Shown: positions 46,257 to 54,215 of the stretch, one piece after another | Layout of the letters: every line of letters starts with the position of its first letter | How positions within the stretch are numbered: the first letter of the stretch is position 1 | Source: CAKVLS01 sp045534265 | Lineage (GTDB): Bacteria > Bacillota > Clostridia > Christensenellales > UBA1242 | Direction: 5' to 3' | DNA: 64,000 nt | Assembly (NCBI GenBank): GCA_045534265.1 | Contig: JAZSJH010000006.1 | Coordinates: 1-64,000, forward strand | Notes under the pieces: generated by a model | What the model was told of the DNA's origin: nothing | Seen by the model: the letters and a program-made list of their open reading frames with translations, nothing else | The model's database searches: none | Made by a program: the position numbers and the translations under genes

Positions 46257-47444
46257 TATCACAATATCGGTAATCATACAACCAAGATATACATCAGACA
46301 TTTCTTCTTCGGATACGGCATTGAAATAGTCATTTTTTAGAGCTTCGTATATTTCTGAGATATCTGCTTTCAGTTGTGGATTTTGGAACCTTCCTATCAT
46401 TCTTTCTATTTTGATGATAGATGTTTTGATGTTGTCTTTTGATTTGTCTGTTACATTTTGTGTAACTTCTTGCAAAAGCATTGTATCCATAAATCTTATT
46501 ATTTCGTTGGAAATTGCATTTAATGACTCATCTGCAGCTTCTGGTTTTACACAGGCTTTGGCATAAGTTTTGATAAGTGATACTTTTAGCTTTTCTTTAA
46601 GATCATCTAAGTTTGCGTCAAGGGCTTTTACAGTAAGTGTTGAGTCGTAGCATTGTATATATTTGTCTGTATTTACAAGAATATCTCTGTACATCTTGCC
46701 AACAAATTTATAAAAATCTATTTTTGCATAGCCAGACTTGTTTTTTAGAGTAGGTAAAATTTCTTTGCGAATGAAAAATTGTAGATGTTCCTTCATTTTT
46801 TCTATAAAACGTTTTTTGGCAATGGCTGTTTCGCCTTTGTTTTTTTCCATCATTCGTCTTAGTTTTATTTCGTGTTCTTTTTTTGCAAGTTCTCTTTGAT
46901 ACTCTAGTTCTTCATCAATTTGAATAATAGGATTTTTTGCAATACATTCAAAAAAGTAAATATATTCTGGACTAAACATTTGGTATATATGTTCTAGGTA
47001 TTCTGCGTATAACTTTTTGCGGTAAGTGCCAAAATGCATAGATTGAACTATTTTTAATAGCTTTTCAAGCCCAACTCTGTATATTTCTTCATTTTCTGGA
47101 GTTCTGTTTGGCCAATATTCTTCGTCAGTTTCTAGATTATAATATTCCAGCATAAAGTCATTGCGCATAGGTGCAAACTCTTCTTCGGCACAGTTTATAA
47201 TCTTTACAACACGTCTGCTTTTTAGCTTGCGAAAAATAGCACCAATTGGTCTATACACAGCCAAATGATGGTTTTTGTCTTCGGGTTGTGGAATAACCAA
47301 AAACGCAAGAACATAACTGCCTTTGTACTTTCTTAGTATAGGTGGCAAAATGTCAATATTATGACAAGGGTTTATTTTTGCAAACTCTTCTTTGTATTCA
47401 TCTTCCATTTGCATCACTTCGTGATACTTGTATAAACTGTACAT
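46254..47444 (-). CDS. Conserved-looking cytosolic protein of unknown function (396 aa)
   Basis: I do not recognise this protein. It has no signal peptide or membrane segment. The N-terminal 170 residues are mixed alpha/beta with many aromatic and charged residues. A helical, coiled-coil-prone stretch at about residues 180-225 is rich in Lys, Glu and Arg, and the C-terminal half is helical. GGAGAG lies upstream of the ATG on the minus strand. The gene is a lone unit, convergent to the lgt operon and divergent from the lipoprotein gene. Confidence 0.85.
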   Translation of the reverse strand: MYSLYKYHEVMQMEDEYKEEFAKINPCHNIDILPPILRKYKGSYVLAFLVIPQPEDKNHHLAVYRPIGAIFRKLKSRRVVKIINCAEEEFAPMRNDFMLEYYNLETDEEYWPNRTPENEEIYRVGLEKLLKIVQSMHFGTYRKKLYAEYLEHIYQMFSPEYIYFFECIAKNPIIQIDEELEYQRELAKKEHEIKLRRMMEKNKGETAIAKKRFIEKMKEHLQFFIRKEILPTLKNKSGYAKIDFYKFVGKMYRDILVNTDKYIQCYDSTLTVKALDANLDDLKEKLKVSLIKTYAKACVKPEAADESLNAISNEIIRFMDTMLLQEVTQNVTDKSKDNIKTSIIKIERMIGRFQNPQLKADISEIYEALKNDYFNAVSEEEMSDVYLGCMITDIVI

Positions 47445-47524
47445 AATCTCTCCTAAATACTATTATATAAAATAAAACCCCACTTGTAAAGACAAAATAT
47501 TTTTTTGAAAATTGCACAAAATAA

Positions 47525-47559
47525 TTGACAATCAATAGGGGGGGGGGGTAGACTATAAT
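47525..47559 (+). promoter_or_regulatory. Putative phase-variable promoter with an 11-G tract
   Basis: Perfect TTGACA (47525-47530) and perfect TATAAT (47554-47559) are 23 bp apart because the spacer contains G11 (47538-47548). With five G the spacing would be 17 bp. Slippage in the G tract would switch the promoter between active and inactive spacing. Confidence 0.8.
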
Positions 47560-47588
47560 TGTAATAAATATATTAAGGGGTAAACTAT

Positions 47589-48650
47589 ATGAAAAAATTA
47601 TTTAGTTTAATTCTTGCAGTTTTTTTACTTCCATATGCATTGTTTGCTAGTGGTTGTGGCCGCTCGCCAGAAGACCCAGAAGAAGATGCCTTTGTTTATG
47701 AGATGTCTGCCGATGGCAAGTATGTATATATTGGCGAATATCCTCAAACAATCAAAGCTGATGATGTAACAATTACAACTACGACCCCAGATGATAAAGG
47801 GTACTATAAAGGTAGTGATGGTGAGAGATATTATAAATTTGTTGTAGAGCCGATTTCTCTTGCTTGGTGTAGCACTGAACAACAATGGAAGGATTATGGT
47901 CAAGCAACATTAAGCAATGGTCATATATATTCTCAAGGTGAAGAACTATATTTTAAAGTAGAGAAGTTAAAATGGAGAATATTAAGCCAAGAAAACAAAA
48001 AATATTTGCTTATGTGTGACACTGCCATCGAAGAGGTTTATTACCAAAGATATTATGCTTATTATAATGGCGATTATTATGCAAAAAATGCTGATAATGA
48101 GTGGTTATATGAAGAAGATGGCGAAACAATGATATATGCTAATAACTACAAATACAGTACACTTCGTAAGTATTTAACACAAGATTTTTATAATAGAGCA
48201 TTTTCTAACAAACAAAAGACTCTAATAAACTTAACAGAAGTTGACAACAGCGTGCAAACAACTGATGGTGTAGATGAAAAATATGCTTGCGAAAATACAA
48301 ATGATTATGTTTTTGTACCATCTTATGCAGATTTTAACAATAGCGAATATGGTCTTACAGATCCTTTAAGTTGTCGTTTTTATTTTACAGATTTTGCAAA
48401 AGCAACTGGTGTTGTGACTTATAATAAAGAATATTGGGATTGGTTCTGTGGTGTGGATCCTGAAGATCCTGATATTGCTCCTTATGTTAATACTGGCATG
48501 TATTTGCTTCGTTCTCCAGGTTATTATGAATATGGTTGGGATATGGGTGTTGGAGATGTGATAACATATCTTGATTGTGGAAGTTTGACTGTAGGTTGGG
48601 TTGACTATGCTAACTTGGGTGTTATACCTGCAATGTATGTGACACTATGA
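47589..48650 (+). CDS. DUF6273-type lipoprotein under a poly-G promoter (353 aa)
   Basis: Predicted lipoprotein, with lipobox FASGC ending at Cys23 after a hydrophobic signal peptide. The body resembles the DUF6273 family: a beta strand IGEYPQTI near residue 57, a central KLKWRIL motif near 122, TLRKYLTQDFYNRAFSNKQ near 192 and the late RSPGYYEYGWD and PAMYVTL. Function of the family is unknown. AGGGG precedes the ATG. The gene is monocistronic with its own terminator. The G-tract promoter suggests surface exposure with on/off expression. Confidence 0.85.
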   Translation: MKKLFSLILAVFLLPYALFASGCGRSPEDPEEDAFVYEMSADGKYVYIGEYPQTIKADDVTITTTTPDDKGYYKGSDGERYYKFVVEPISLAWCSTEQQWKDYGQATLSNGHIYSQGEELYFKVEKLKWRILSQENKKYLLMCDTAIEEVYYQRYYAYYNGDYYAKNADNEWLYEEDGETMIYANNYKYSTLRKYLTQDFYNRAFSNKQKTLINLTEVDNSVQTTDGVDEKYACENTNDYVFVPSYADFNNSEYGLTDPLSCRFYFTDFAKATGVVTYNKEYWDWFCGVDPEDPDIAPYVNTGMYLLRSPGYYEYGWDMGVGDVITYLDCGSLTVGWVDYANLGVIPAMYVTL

Positions 48651-48656
48651 TTTAAT

Positions 48657-48687
48657 AAAAACAAGGTAATTTCTACCTTGTTTTTTT
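48657..48687 (+). terminator. Terminator of the poly-G-promoter lipoprotein
   Basis: AAAAACAAGGTA pairs with TACCTTGTTTTT, loop ATTTC, then T. Confidence 0.95.
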
Positions 48688-48731
48688 GTCATTTTTTTTG
48701 CGTTTTGCATATAAAAACAAAAGGAGTTTTT

Positions 48732-50504
48732 ATGTGCGGAATAATTGGTATTATCACAAAAGAAAATTTGTCAAAAAAGTTAATAGATAATCTGGAGCTT
48801 TTAGAATATCGTGGATATGATTCTGCGGGTATTAGTATTGTTAATAATAACGAATTTGTAACTACAAAACAAATAGGCGGGGTATCTAGTCTTGCCGAAA
48901 AAGTAGATTATAATATATTGGGTAGTTTTGGTATAGGTCATACACGCTGGGCAACTCACGGAAAAATAAATCTTAACAATTGCCACCCACATATATCACA
49001 TAGCGGAGAGTGGGCGATTGTTCACAATGGAATAATCGAAAACTATATGGAACTCAAAATCTTGCTTGAAAACAAAGGTGTGAAATTTAGTTCGGCTACT
49101 GATAGTGAAGTAGTTGCTAATCTTCTTAGTTCTAGTAAGGCATATGATATAAAAGGTATAATAGCCGCAATAAAACAACTAAAAGGCTCATACGCCCTTG
49201 CTATGATTAATAAGTATATTGATGAAAAGATATTTTTGGCTAGAAAAAATAGTCCACTTTATATAGCAAAGTGTGGCGAAGATATAGTTGTTAGCAGTGA
49301 TATTGTGTCTTTTTATGATAAGGCAGAAGAGTTTTTTGCATTAGACAATGATGAATTTGCAGAAGTAAGTAGCGAGCAAATTGTTTTTTATGACAAAGCG
49401 GGTAAGATTGTAAGCAAATCACCCAAAAAGCTTTTCAAAACCAATTCAAAAACCGACAAAAGCGGTCATAAACATTTTATGTTAAAGGAGATTTTTGAAG
49501 TCCCAAATCTTCTCAAAGACGTGTATAGATATTATACCAACAATGCCGAAATGATTTATGATATTAAACGACTTATAAAAAACTGCTCGCAGATTTTGCT
49601 TGTTGGTTGTGGTACGGCCTACCACTCAGCCCTGATTGCAGAAAAATTTTTGAGAGAAAAAGTAAATAAACCAATATCTACGCATATTGCTAGCGAGTTT
49701 ATTTATGACAATATTTTTATAAATCCAGACACGCTTTCTATATTTATAAGCCAAAGCGGAGAAACAGCTGACACAATTTCTGCTCTAAAAAAGGCTAAAG
49801 AAAAAGGCTCAACAACCGTAGCTATAACTAATAACATTAATAGTAGCCTTGCATTTTTGGCGGAATATACACTTCCGGTACTTGCTGGGGTGGAGATAGC
49901 TGTTGCTTCGACCAAGGCATATAATTGTCAGTGTTTTGTTGGGGCTATGCTTGCAAGTTTTGCGAGCGGTGGTATAGGCTATGTAAAAAATTTTGACGAG
50001 CTTGTTTTTGCTATTCAAAGTGTGGATAATGGCTTATGTTTGGATATTGCCAAAAGTATTCAAAACGAAAAAAATATATATTTTTTGGGTAGGGGCATTG
50101 ATTATATAACAAGCCAAGAAGGCAGTTTGAAACTCAAAGAAATATCTTATATAAATTCGGTTGCCTGCCCGAGTGGAGAATTAAAACACGGAACACTTGC
50201 TCTTATCGAAAAGGGGACTTTGGTCTTTATGTCTATCACAGACAAAAATCTTCTTGACAAAAGTTTGGTTTCTTTGCAAGAAGTAAAAACTCGCGGAGCA
50301 AAAGTTATTGCTTTTTCACAATTTAGCGAAGTTAAACAGTATTTAGAAAATGATGATATTTTAATTACTTTGCCAGACCTTGGTGGGCAAACATATCAGT
50401 TATCTACAACTTATTATCAACTTATCGCTTATTATACTAGCACTCTCAAAGGTATTAATCCCGACAAACCACGTAACCTTGCCAAGTCAGTAACAGTAGA
50501 GTAA
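48732..50504 (+). CDS. glmS: Glutamine-fructose-6-phosphate aminotransferase
   Basis: Makes glucosamine 6-phosphate from fructose 6-phosphate and glutamine, the first step to UDP-GlcNAc for cell wall. Cys2 after the start Met (MCGIIGI) is the catalytic N-terminal nucleophile. Residues 1-220 form the glutaminase domain (LEYRGYDSAG, GHTRWATHG, NGIIENY), and two SIS sugar-isomerase domains follow (about 265-400 and 430-570; SQSGETADT near 340). ATG 48732 is chosen because a longer frame would hide Cys1 and lacks a ribosome site; AAGGAG is well placed. Length 590. No glmS ribozyme fits in the 80-nt upstream gap. Confidence 0.98.
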   Translation: MCGIIGIITKENLSKKLIDNLELLEYRGYDSAGISIVNNNEFVTTKQIGGVSSLAEKVDYNILGSFGIGHTRWATHGKINLNNCHPHISHSGEWAIVHNGIIENYMELKILLENKGVKFSSATDSEVVANLLSSSKAYDIKGIIAAIKQLKGSYALAMINKYIDEKIFLARKNSPLYIAKCGEDIVVSSDIVSFYDKAEEFFALDNDEFAEVSSEQIVFYDKAGKIVSKSPKKLFKTNSKTDKSGHKHFMLKEIFEVPNLLKDVYRYYTNNAEMIYDIKRLIKNCSQILLVGCGTAYHSALIAEKFLREKVNKPISTHIASEFIYDNIFINPDTLSIFISQSGETADTISALKKAKEKGSTTVAITNNINSSLAFLAEYTLPVLAGVEIAVASTKAYNCQCFVGAMLASFASGGIGYVKNFDELVFAIQSVDNGLCLDIAKSIQNEKNIYFLGRGIDYITSQEGSLKLKEISYINSVACPSGELKHGTLALIEKGTLVFMSITDKNLLDKSLVSLQEVKTRGAKVIAFSQFSEVKQYLENDDILITLPDLGGQTYQLSTTYYQLIAYYTSTLKGINPDKPRNLAKSVTVE

Positions 50505-50508
50505 ACAA

Positions 50509-50540
50509 AAAAAACACCTATAAATAACTAGGTGTTTTTT
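50509..50540. terminator. Bidirectional terminator between glmS and the convergent gene
   Basis: AAAAAACACCTA pairs with TAGGTGTTTTTT, loop TAAATAAC. Confidence 0.95.
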
Positions 50541-50544
50541 ATTT

Positions 50545-51216
50545 TTATTTGCAAGTTTTTCTATATGATTGTAATTTGTCATCAAAATAAATGTTTTGAG
50601 AAGTTTTTACTTTGACATCTCCTCTAAGGTCTACTTCAAGCAGTTCTTTGAAAAAGTTCAAAGCAAGCTCGTTTTGTCTAGCAAAATACTCTACGTAAAA
50701 TGAATTATATCTTCCGCCGATATTAGCAAACTCAACAAGCCCCAAAGTTATGTTATACAAAGTATAAGTTTTGTCTTTGGTCGAAACACTAAGAAGAATA
50801 GAACTTCTTACGTTGTTGTCGTTACGTATTCCTTTGTTTTCTTTTGCAAGTTCTTCTTTTGACTTTGGCTCTAGCTTCAATACACCCTCAAGGTTTATTG
50901 TCTTTGCTCCAAGGCAATTAACCATAGGTGAAAATTCGCATATAAAATCTGAAAACTTACGGAAAAGGTCTTTGTTGTCAAAAGAAACACAAACATCTTT
51001 TGTTGGAACATTAAATTCGCCTTTCTTGTCATAAAACTTGATATATTCTTCTTGAACAAGTCTTGCCTTGCAATCAGGGCAGGTATCTATAAATTCATTA
51101 CTCTCCATAAAATCACGAGCTGCTTGAGCCATATGAGAACTAAAACTTCTCAAATCATAATTTTGGAAAGTTCTTCTGCATTTAGGGCAGATATAGTTTA
51201 TTTCGTCTACTATCAT
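50545..51216 (-). CDS. Zinc-ribbon protein of unknown function (223 aa)
   Basis: Two CxxC pairs, CPKC at residues 10-13 and CPDC near 47-50, indicate a zinc ribbon at the N-terminus. The rest is mixed alpha/beta with no motif I recognise. ATG 51216 (MIVDEINYICPKC) is preferred over an upstream hydrophobic extension because AGGAGATA lies just before it and the extension would be a poor signal peptide for a cytosolic zinc protein. Monocistronic. Role unknown. Confidence 0.85.
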   Translation of the reverse strand: MIVDEINYICPKCRRTFQNYDLRSFSSHMAQAARDFMESNEFIDTCPDCKARLVQEEYIKFYDKKGEFNVPTKDVCVSFDNKDLFRKFSDFICEFSPMVNCLGAKTINLEGVLKLEPKSKEELAKENKGIRNDNNVRSSILLSVSTKDKTYTLYNITLGLVEFANIGGRYNSFYVEYFARQNELALNFFKELLEVDLRGDVKVKTSQNIYFDDKLQSYRKTCK

Positions 51217-51386
51217 AATATATCTCCTATAACTATATTTTATCAAACTGCAAGAAAAATAGCAATTTTTGTAATAAAAAAGTTGTAAAAAATGGTATAA
51301 ATAGGGAAAATTTATCCAAAATAATAGTATGGTAAACAAAATAAAAAATTTTTTCAAAAAAATATTAAAAAAGTTTTAATTTTTTA

Positions 51387-51415
51387 TTGACATTTATTTT
51401 TATAAATGTTATTAT
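51387..51415 (+). promoter_or_regulatory. Promoter of tRNA-Asn
   Basis: TTGACA (51387-51392), 17 bp, TATTAT (51410-51415). The predicted transcript begins about 25 nt before the mature tRNA. Confidence 0.8.
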
Positions 51416-51445
51416 GATTGAGCATTGAGTTGATGCAAGCTATAT

Positions 51446-51520
51446 TCCTCGATAGCTCAATGGTGGAGCAACCGGCTGTTAACCGGTAGGTTGTAGGTTC
51501 GAGCCCTACTCGGGGAGCCA
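51446..51520 (+). tRNA. tRNA-Asn (GTT)
   Basis: A full cloverleaf can be drawn. The acceptor TCCTCGA pairs with TCGGGGA (one T-G pair), the D arm is GCTC/GAGC, and the anticodon stem ACCGG/CCGGT has loop CTGTTAA with anticodon GTT. The T arm is GTAGG-TTCGAGC-CCTAC. Discriminator G and encoded CCA fit tRNA-Asn. 75 nt long. It is a single-gene unit followed by a terminator. Confidence 0.97.
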
Positions 51521-51524
51521 GATT

Positions 51525-51554
51525 AAAAGACAGGTCAAAACCTGTCTTTTTTTT
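51525..51554 (+). terminator. Terminator of tRNA-Asn
   Basis: AAAAGACAGGT pairs with ACCTGTCTTTT, followed by further T residues. Confidence 0.9.
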
Positions 51555-51566
51555 TGTTTGTTTTTT

Positions 51567-51635
51567 AGGGCTCGAACCTACGGTTCGCTTCCTGTCGGAG
51601 CCAGACCGCGACAAAGTCGCTCCCAGCCTTTGGCT
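51567..51635. repeat. GC-rich hairpin array with tRNA-derived pieces
   Basis: A 15-nt exact inverted copy of the tRNA-Asn T arm lies at 51567-51581. A 9-nt direct copy of the tRNA 3' end, GGAGCCAGA, is at 51597-51605. Three small hairpins follow one another: CGAACC-TAC-GGTTCG (51573-51587), GCGAC-AAA-GTCGC (51608-51620) and AGCC-TTT-GGCT (51625-51635). It is much richer in GC than its surroundings. It could be an integration scar, a REP-like repeat or part of an RNA. Confidence 0.6.
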
Positions 51636-51650
51636 AAAAACTTGCCACCT

Positions 51651-51887
51651 AATGTAAAGGTAATTTCAATTGTTGTTTTTATATCTGCTAATCTTGAAAA
51701 CATTAATATAAAAAATGTTTGTAACTTAAGTGAATTAAGGGAATTGATAGATAGTTACCCATATAATCTAAATTCAAAACAAATTAATTATTGTGCTAAT
51801 ATATTAAAAAATAAAAAAGCGACATACATCACTAATAAGCAACATATACAAAGCGTAAAAAAATCTATAAAAGGCGATACTAAATAG
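51651..51887 (+). pseudogene. ORF fragment without a start, downstream of the tRNA scar
   Basis: About 78 sense-like codons ending IKGDTK and a stop, with no ATG in frame after the hairpin array. Charged and Asn/Lys-rich. No family recognised. It may be the tail of a gene cut off by an insertion at the tRNA, or not coding at all. Confidence 0.3.
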
Positions 51888-51909
51888 GCTTAGTTTAATA
51901 TAAGCAATA

Positions 51910-51938
51910 TTGACTTTTTTATTTCGCAATGGTACACT
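51910..51938 (+). promoter_or_regulatory. Promoter of the 201-aa gene, predicted leaderless
   Basis: TTGACT (51910-51915), 17 bp, TACACT (51933-51938). The ATG is 6 nt further on, again leaving no room for a ribosome site. Confidence 0.6.
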
Positions 51939-51944
51939 GAAAGT

Positions 51945-52550
51945 ATGAGAGATTTGTTGTTTGATAAACTACATATAGGCAAAGATGGCAAGGTTGATTT
52001 TGAACGTTTGGGCAAGATAACGGGGCTGTCAAAAGCTAACCTTGTGTTCTTTCTTAAGGGTGATTTTGACCTTGTTGATAGAGCATCTATGATATCAGGA
52101 GTTTTTGTTGGAAAAAGGTCTATTGTACCTAATGGAATCTTTCCACAAAGGTGGGATCTTCGCACTTGTCACAACAAGCCAGAAGATTTGTCTTATGTTT
52201 CAAAACTAGTTGCAAATCACGGCAATGACTTTAATAGACCTTATGAGTATTTTGTTATGGATTCTGCAGGTCGTATTGTTCTTTCTAACTGTGCAGTTTC
52301 GACTACTACAAATGAGCAAGATGTGATACATTTAACTGCAAAAGATGAGTCTTTGGATCAGTTTGTTTACCCAACACAGTTAAAGCAAAGAAGTTATAAG
52401 TGTTACTATTGTCATGATGAGAGTATGGACGGATTAAACGAACAAATAAAAACATATGCTAGTCAAAAATATATTGTAAAGCCGGAGCAATTTGGCAAAG
52501 GTTTTGAAAGCAAAAGTTCTCAAGATAAGCCACAAGAAATGGGACAATAA
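51945..52550 (+). CDS. Cytosolic protein of unknown function (201 aa)
   Basis: Not recognised. No signal peptide or membrane helix. The N-terminal 50 residues suggest a small helix-turn-helix-like fold (ERLGKITGLSKANLVFFLKG), and the middle is mixed with several Tyr and Asp. One CYYCH motif lies near residue 157. The Gln/Ser/Lys-rich C-terminus is likely disordered. The start has no Shine-Dalgarno but fits a leaderless transcript. Its own terminator follows. DNA binding would be a guess. Confidence 0.8.
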   Translation: MRDLLFDKLHIGKDGKVDFERLGKITGLSKANLVFFLKGDFDLVDRASMISGVFVGKRSIVPNGIFPQRWDLRTCHNKPEDLSYVSKLVANHGNDFNRPYEYFVMDSAGRIVLSNCAVSTTTNEQDVIHLTAKDESLDQFVYPTQLKQRSYKCYYCHDESMDGLNEQIKTYASQKYIVKPEQFGKGFESKSSQDKPQEMGQ

Positions 52551-52562
52551 AAGTTAATAACC

Positions 52563-52599
52563 AAAGCTTACAAGAGTTTCTTGTAGGCTTTATTTTTTT
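52563..52599 (+). terminator. Terminator of the 201-aa gene
   Basis: AAAGCTTACAAGA pairs with TCTTGTAGGCTTT (one G-T pair), loop GTT, then T7. Confidence 0.9.
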
Positions 52600-52626
52600 G
52601 TGGGTTTTGTATGTAGGCTTTTTGTT

Positions 52627-52654
52627 TTGTAAATCACAAAAAAGTTGTTATAAT
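52627..52654 (+). promoter_or_regulatory. Promoter of the GNAT gene
   Basis: TTGTAA (52627-52632), 16 bp, TATAAT (52649-52654) with extended TGT. Confidence 0.6.
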
Positions 52655-52687
52655 GTAGAAAATAAAGTAGCTTATAGGAGAAAAATT

Positions 52688-53158
52688 ATGACTATAGAAA
52701 TAATAAAAGACAACGAGTTTGAAGAAACACACAATATGATAGCAAGATCATGTAGGGCATCTTTTCCAGCTTTTTATCCACAAGGCTCTATTGATTATGT
52801 AATTGAAACTTTGATGCCAGACAAAATAAAGTCAAGAGCATCTTGGACACACTTTTATGTGGTAAAAGATGGAGATAAGATTATTGGTTGCGGAGCTATA
52901 GGACCATACTGGGGTAGCGAAACCGAAAGTAGCTTGTTTACTATTTTTGTTGATCCAGATTATCAAGGCAAAGGCATTGGTCGCAAAATAATTGAGACTT
53001 TGGAAAATGACGAATATGCTTTGAGAGCAAATCGTATTGAGATTCCTGCGGGTATGGTTGCGATACCTTTTTATAAAAAGATGGGGTATGAACACAAAAA
53101 CGGCGAACTAAACTATGATGATGGACACTTCGCTATGGAGAAGTTTTTTAATAGATAA
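52688..53158 (+). CDS. GNAT-family N-acetyltransferase (156 aa)
   Basis: Acyltransferase of the GCN5-related family using acetyl-CoA; acceptor unknown. Motif A, VDPDYQGKGIGRKIIETL near residues 87-104, has the Q/R-x-x-G-x-G/A acyl-CoA loop. The late segment IPFYKKMGYE near 130 is the usual motif B region. ATG 52688 (MTIEIIKDN) is preferred because AGGAG precedes it; a longer frame crosses the promoter. The HAD gene follows 36 nt later. Confidence 0.93.
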   Translation: MTIEIIKDNEFEETHNMIARSCRASFPAFYPQGSIDYVIETLMPDKIKSRASWTHFYVVKDGDKIIGCGAIGPYWGSETESSLFTIFVDPDYQGKGIGRKIIETLENDEYALRANRIEIPAGMVAIPFYKKMGYEHKNGELNYDDGHFAMEKFFNR

Positions 53159-53194
53159 GTCGCTTAATTAAACTTGTTTTTTGCGGGGTAAATA

Positions 53195-53656
53195 ATGTAT
53201 AATGCTATATTTTTAGATATAGATGGTGTGATTAATAATATAAACACCGACAGGTCAAACAATCCTTACATTTGTATAGATAGCTTTCTTGTCCAAAAAC
53301 TTGCAGATATAGTGATGGCTACCAATGCCAAAATATTTATGATTTCCAACTGGAAAGGTTATTGGCAAAAGGAAAATAAAGAAGAACAACACGAAATAGC
53401 AAACTATATTGATTACAAACTATCTTGTGAGAGTCTTGAGATAGAAGATAAAGTGGAAGGGCCGGATCTTACAAGGGGCGCTAATATAAAGGCTTTTTTG
53501 GCAAAGCGTAATATCAAAAATTTTGTTATATTAGACGATATGCCATTTGATTATAAAAAAGAAGGGCTTTCTAAAAACTTTATTCAAACAACAATGGAAT
53601 ATGGGCTTACAGACACAGACGTGTCAAAGGCGATAAAGATACTAAGCAAAAAATAA
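53195..53656 (+). CDS. HAD-superfamily small phosphatase-like protein (153 aa)
   Basis: HAD motif I is IFLDIDGVINN at residues 5-15 (nucleophile Asp), and the late acidic motif LDDMPFDYK near 112-120 is the metal site. It resembles the short HAD domain found with RNA-repair proteins (HAD_SAK family), which lacks a large cap domain. Phosphatase activity on a small or nucleic-acid substrate is plausible. The ribosome site is weak (GGGG). A terminator overlaps its stop codon. Confidence 0.82.
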   Translation: MYNAIFLDIDGVINNINTDRSNNPYICIDSFLVQKLADIVMATNAKIFMISNWKGYWQKENKEEQHEIANYIDYKLSCESLEIEDKVEGPDLTRGANIKAFLAKRNIKNFVILDDMPFDYKKEGLSKNFIQTTMEYGLTDTDVSKAIKILSKK

Positions 53657-53674
53657 AAATTTTTTGCTTTTTTT
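53644..53674 (+). terminator. Terminator overlapping the HAD gene end
   Basis: AAGCAAAAAA in the final codons pairs with TTTTTTGCTT, loop TAAAAA, followed by T. Confidence 0.75.
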
Positions 53675-53690
53675 AATATTGACTAAACTA

Positions 53691-53720
53691 TTGATATTTG
53701 GGTGATATTTGTGATATAAT
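53691..53720 (+). promoter_or_regulatory. Promoter of rpiB
   Basis: TTGATA (53691-53696), 18 bp, TATAAT (53715-53720). GAGGTG precedes the ATG. Confidence 0.75.
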
Positions 53721-53740
53721 AACAATATTAGAGGTGCGAA

Positions 53741-54178
53741 ATGATTATTTTTGGAGCAGACCACGCAGGTTTTGAATTAAAAGAATATCTAAAAGCTTAT
53801 TTATATAATAAAGGTTATGAAATATATGATGCGGGCGCATTTGAAGAAGATAATGGCGATTCATTTGCTGAAATCACTCCAAAAGCAATCAAAGTACTAA
53901 AAGAAAATAAAGATAGCAAAGCTGTTATTATTTGTGGCTCTGGTGTTGGCGTTTGTATTGCTAGCAACAGGTTCAAAGGTGTATATGCAGCCAACTGCCA
54001 TACAGTCAAAGAAGTAATCAAGGCAAGAGAGCACAACAATATCAATGTACTTAATCTTGGCGGAAGAGTTATCTCTAAAGCAAAAGCAAAAAAGATGCTT
54101 GATGCGTTTTTGGAGACAGAGCATCTTGGTGGCAAGTATACAAAGAGAATGACAGATACTGACAGCTATAATGTATAA
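53741..54178 (+). CDS. rpiB: Ribose-5-phosphate isomerase B
   Basis: Interconverts ribose 5-phosphate and ribulose 5-phosphate in the pentose phosphate pathway. RpiB/LacAB signatures are present: GADHAGFELKEYLK at residues 4-17, ICGSGVGVCIASNRFKGVYA near 64-83 and NVLNLGGRVI near 104. Length 145 is typical for the family. A GAGGTG site precedes the ATG. It is followed at 37 nt by a lipoprotein gene. Confidence 0.96.
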   Translation: MIIFGADHAGFELKEYLKAYLYNKGYEIYDAGAFEEDNGDSFAEITPKAIKVLKENKDSKAVIICGSGVGVCIASNRFKGVYAANCHTVKEVIKAREHNNINVLNLGGRVISKAKAKKMLDAFLETEHLGGKYTKRMTDTDSYNV

Positions 54179-54203
54179 ATCATAAAACATAGACATTTTT
54201 TCA

Positions 54204-54209
54204 TATAAA
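54204..54209 (+). promoter_or_regulatory. Possible -10 for a leaderless lipoprotein transcript
   Basis: TATAAA ends 6 nt before the ATG at 54216. No good -35 (CATAAA at 54181-54186 is the nearest). The AAGG just before the start codon is too close for a normal ribosome site. Confidence 0.3.
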
Positions 54210-54215
54210 TAAGGT

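Noticed and set aside
41948..48650. Alternative genetic code (TGA as Trp), suggested by mycoplasma-like T4SS
   Set aside because: TGA ends at least yigZ and the DUF6273 lipoprotein, and Trp is encoded by TGG.
48651..48731. Possible glmS ribozyme riboswitch
   Set aside because: The gap to the preceding terminator is too short for the ribozyme core.
51384..51614. 76-aa minus-strand ORF reading across the tRNA gene
   Set aside because: Its PRVGLEPTTYRL part is the well-known false translation of tRNA antisense strands; the tRNA explains the sequence.
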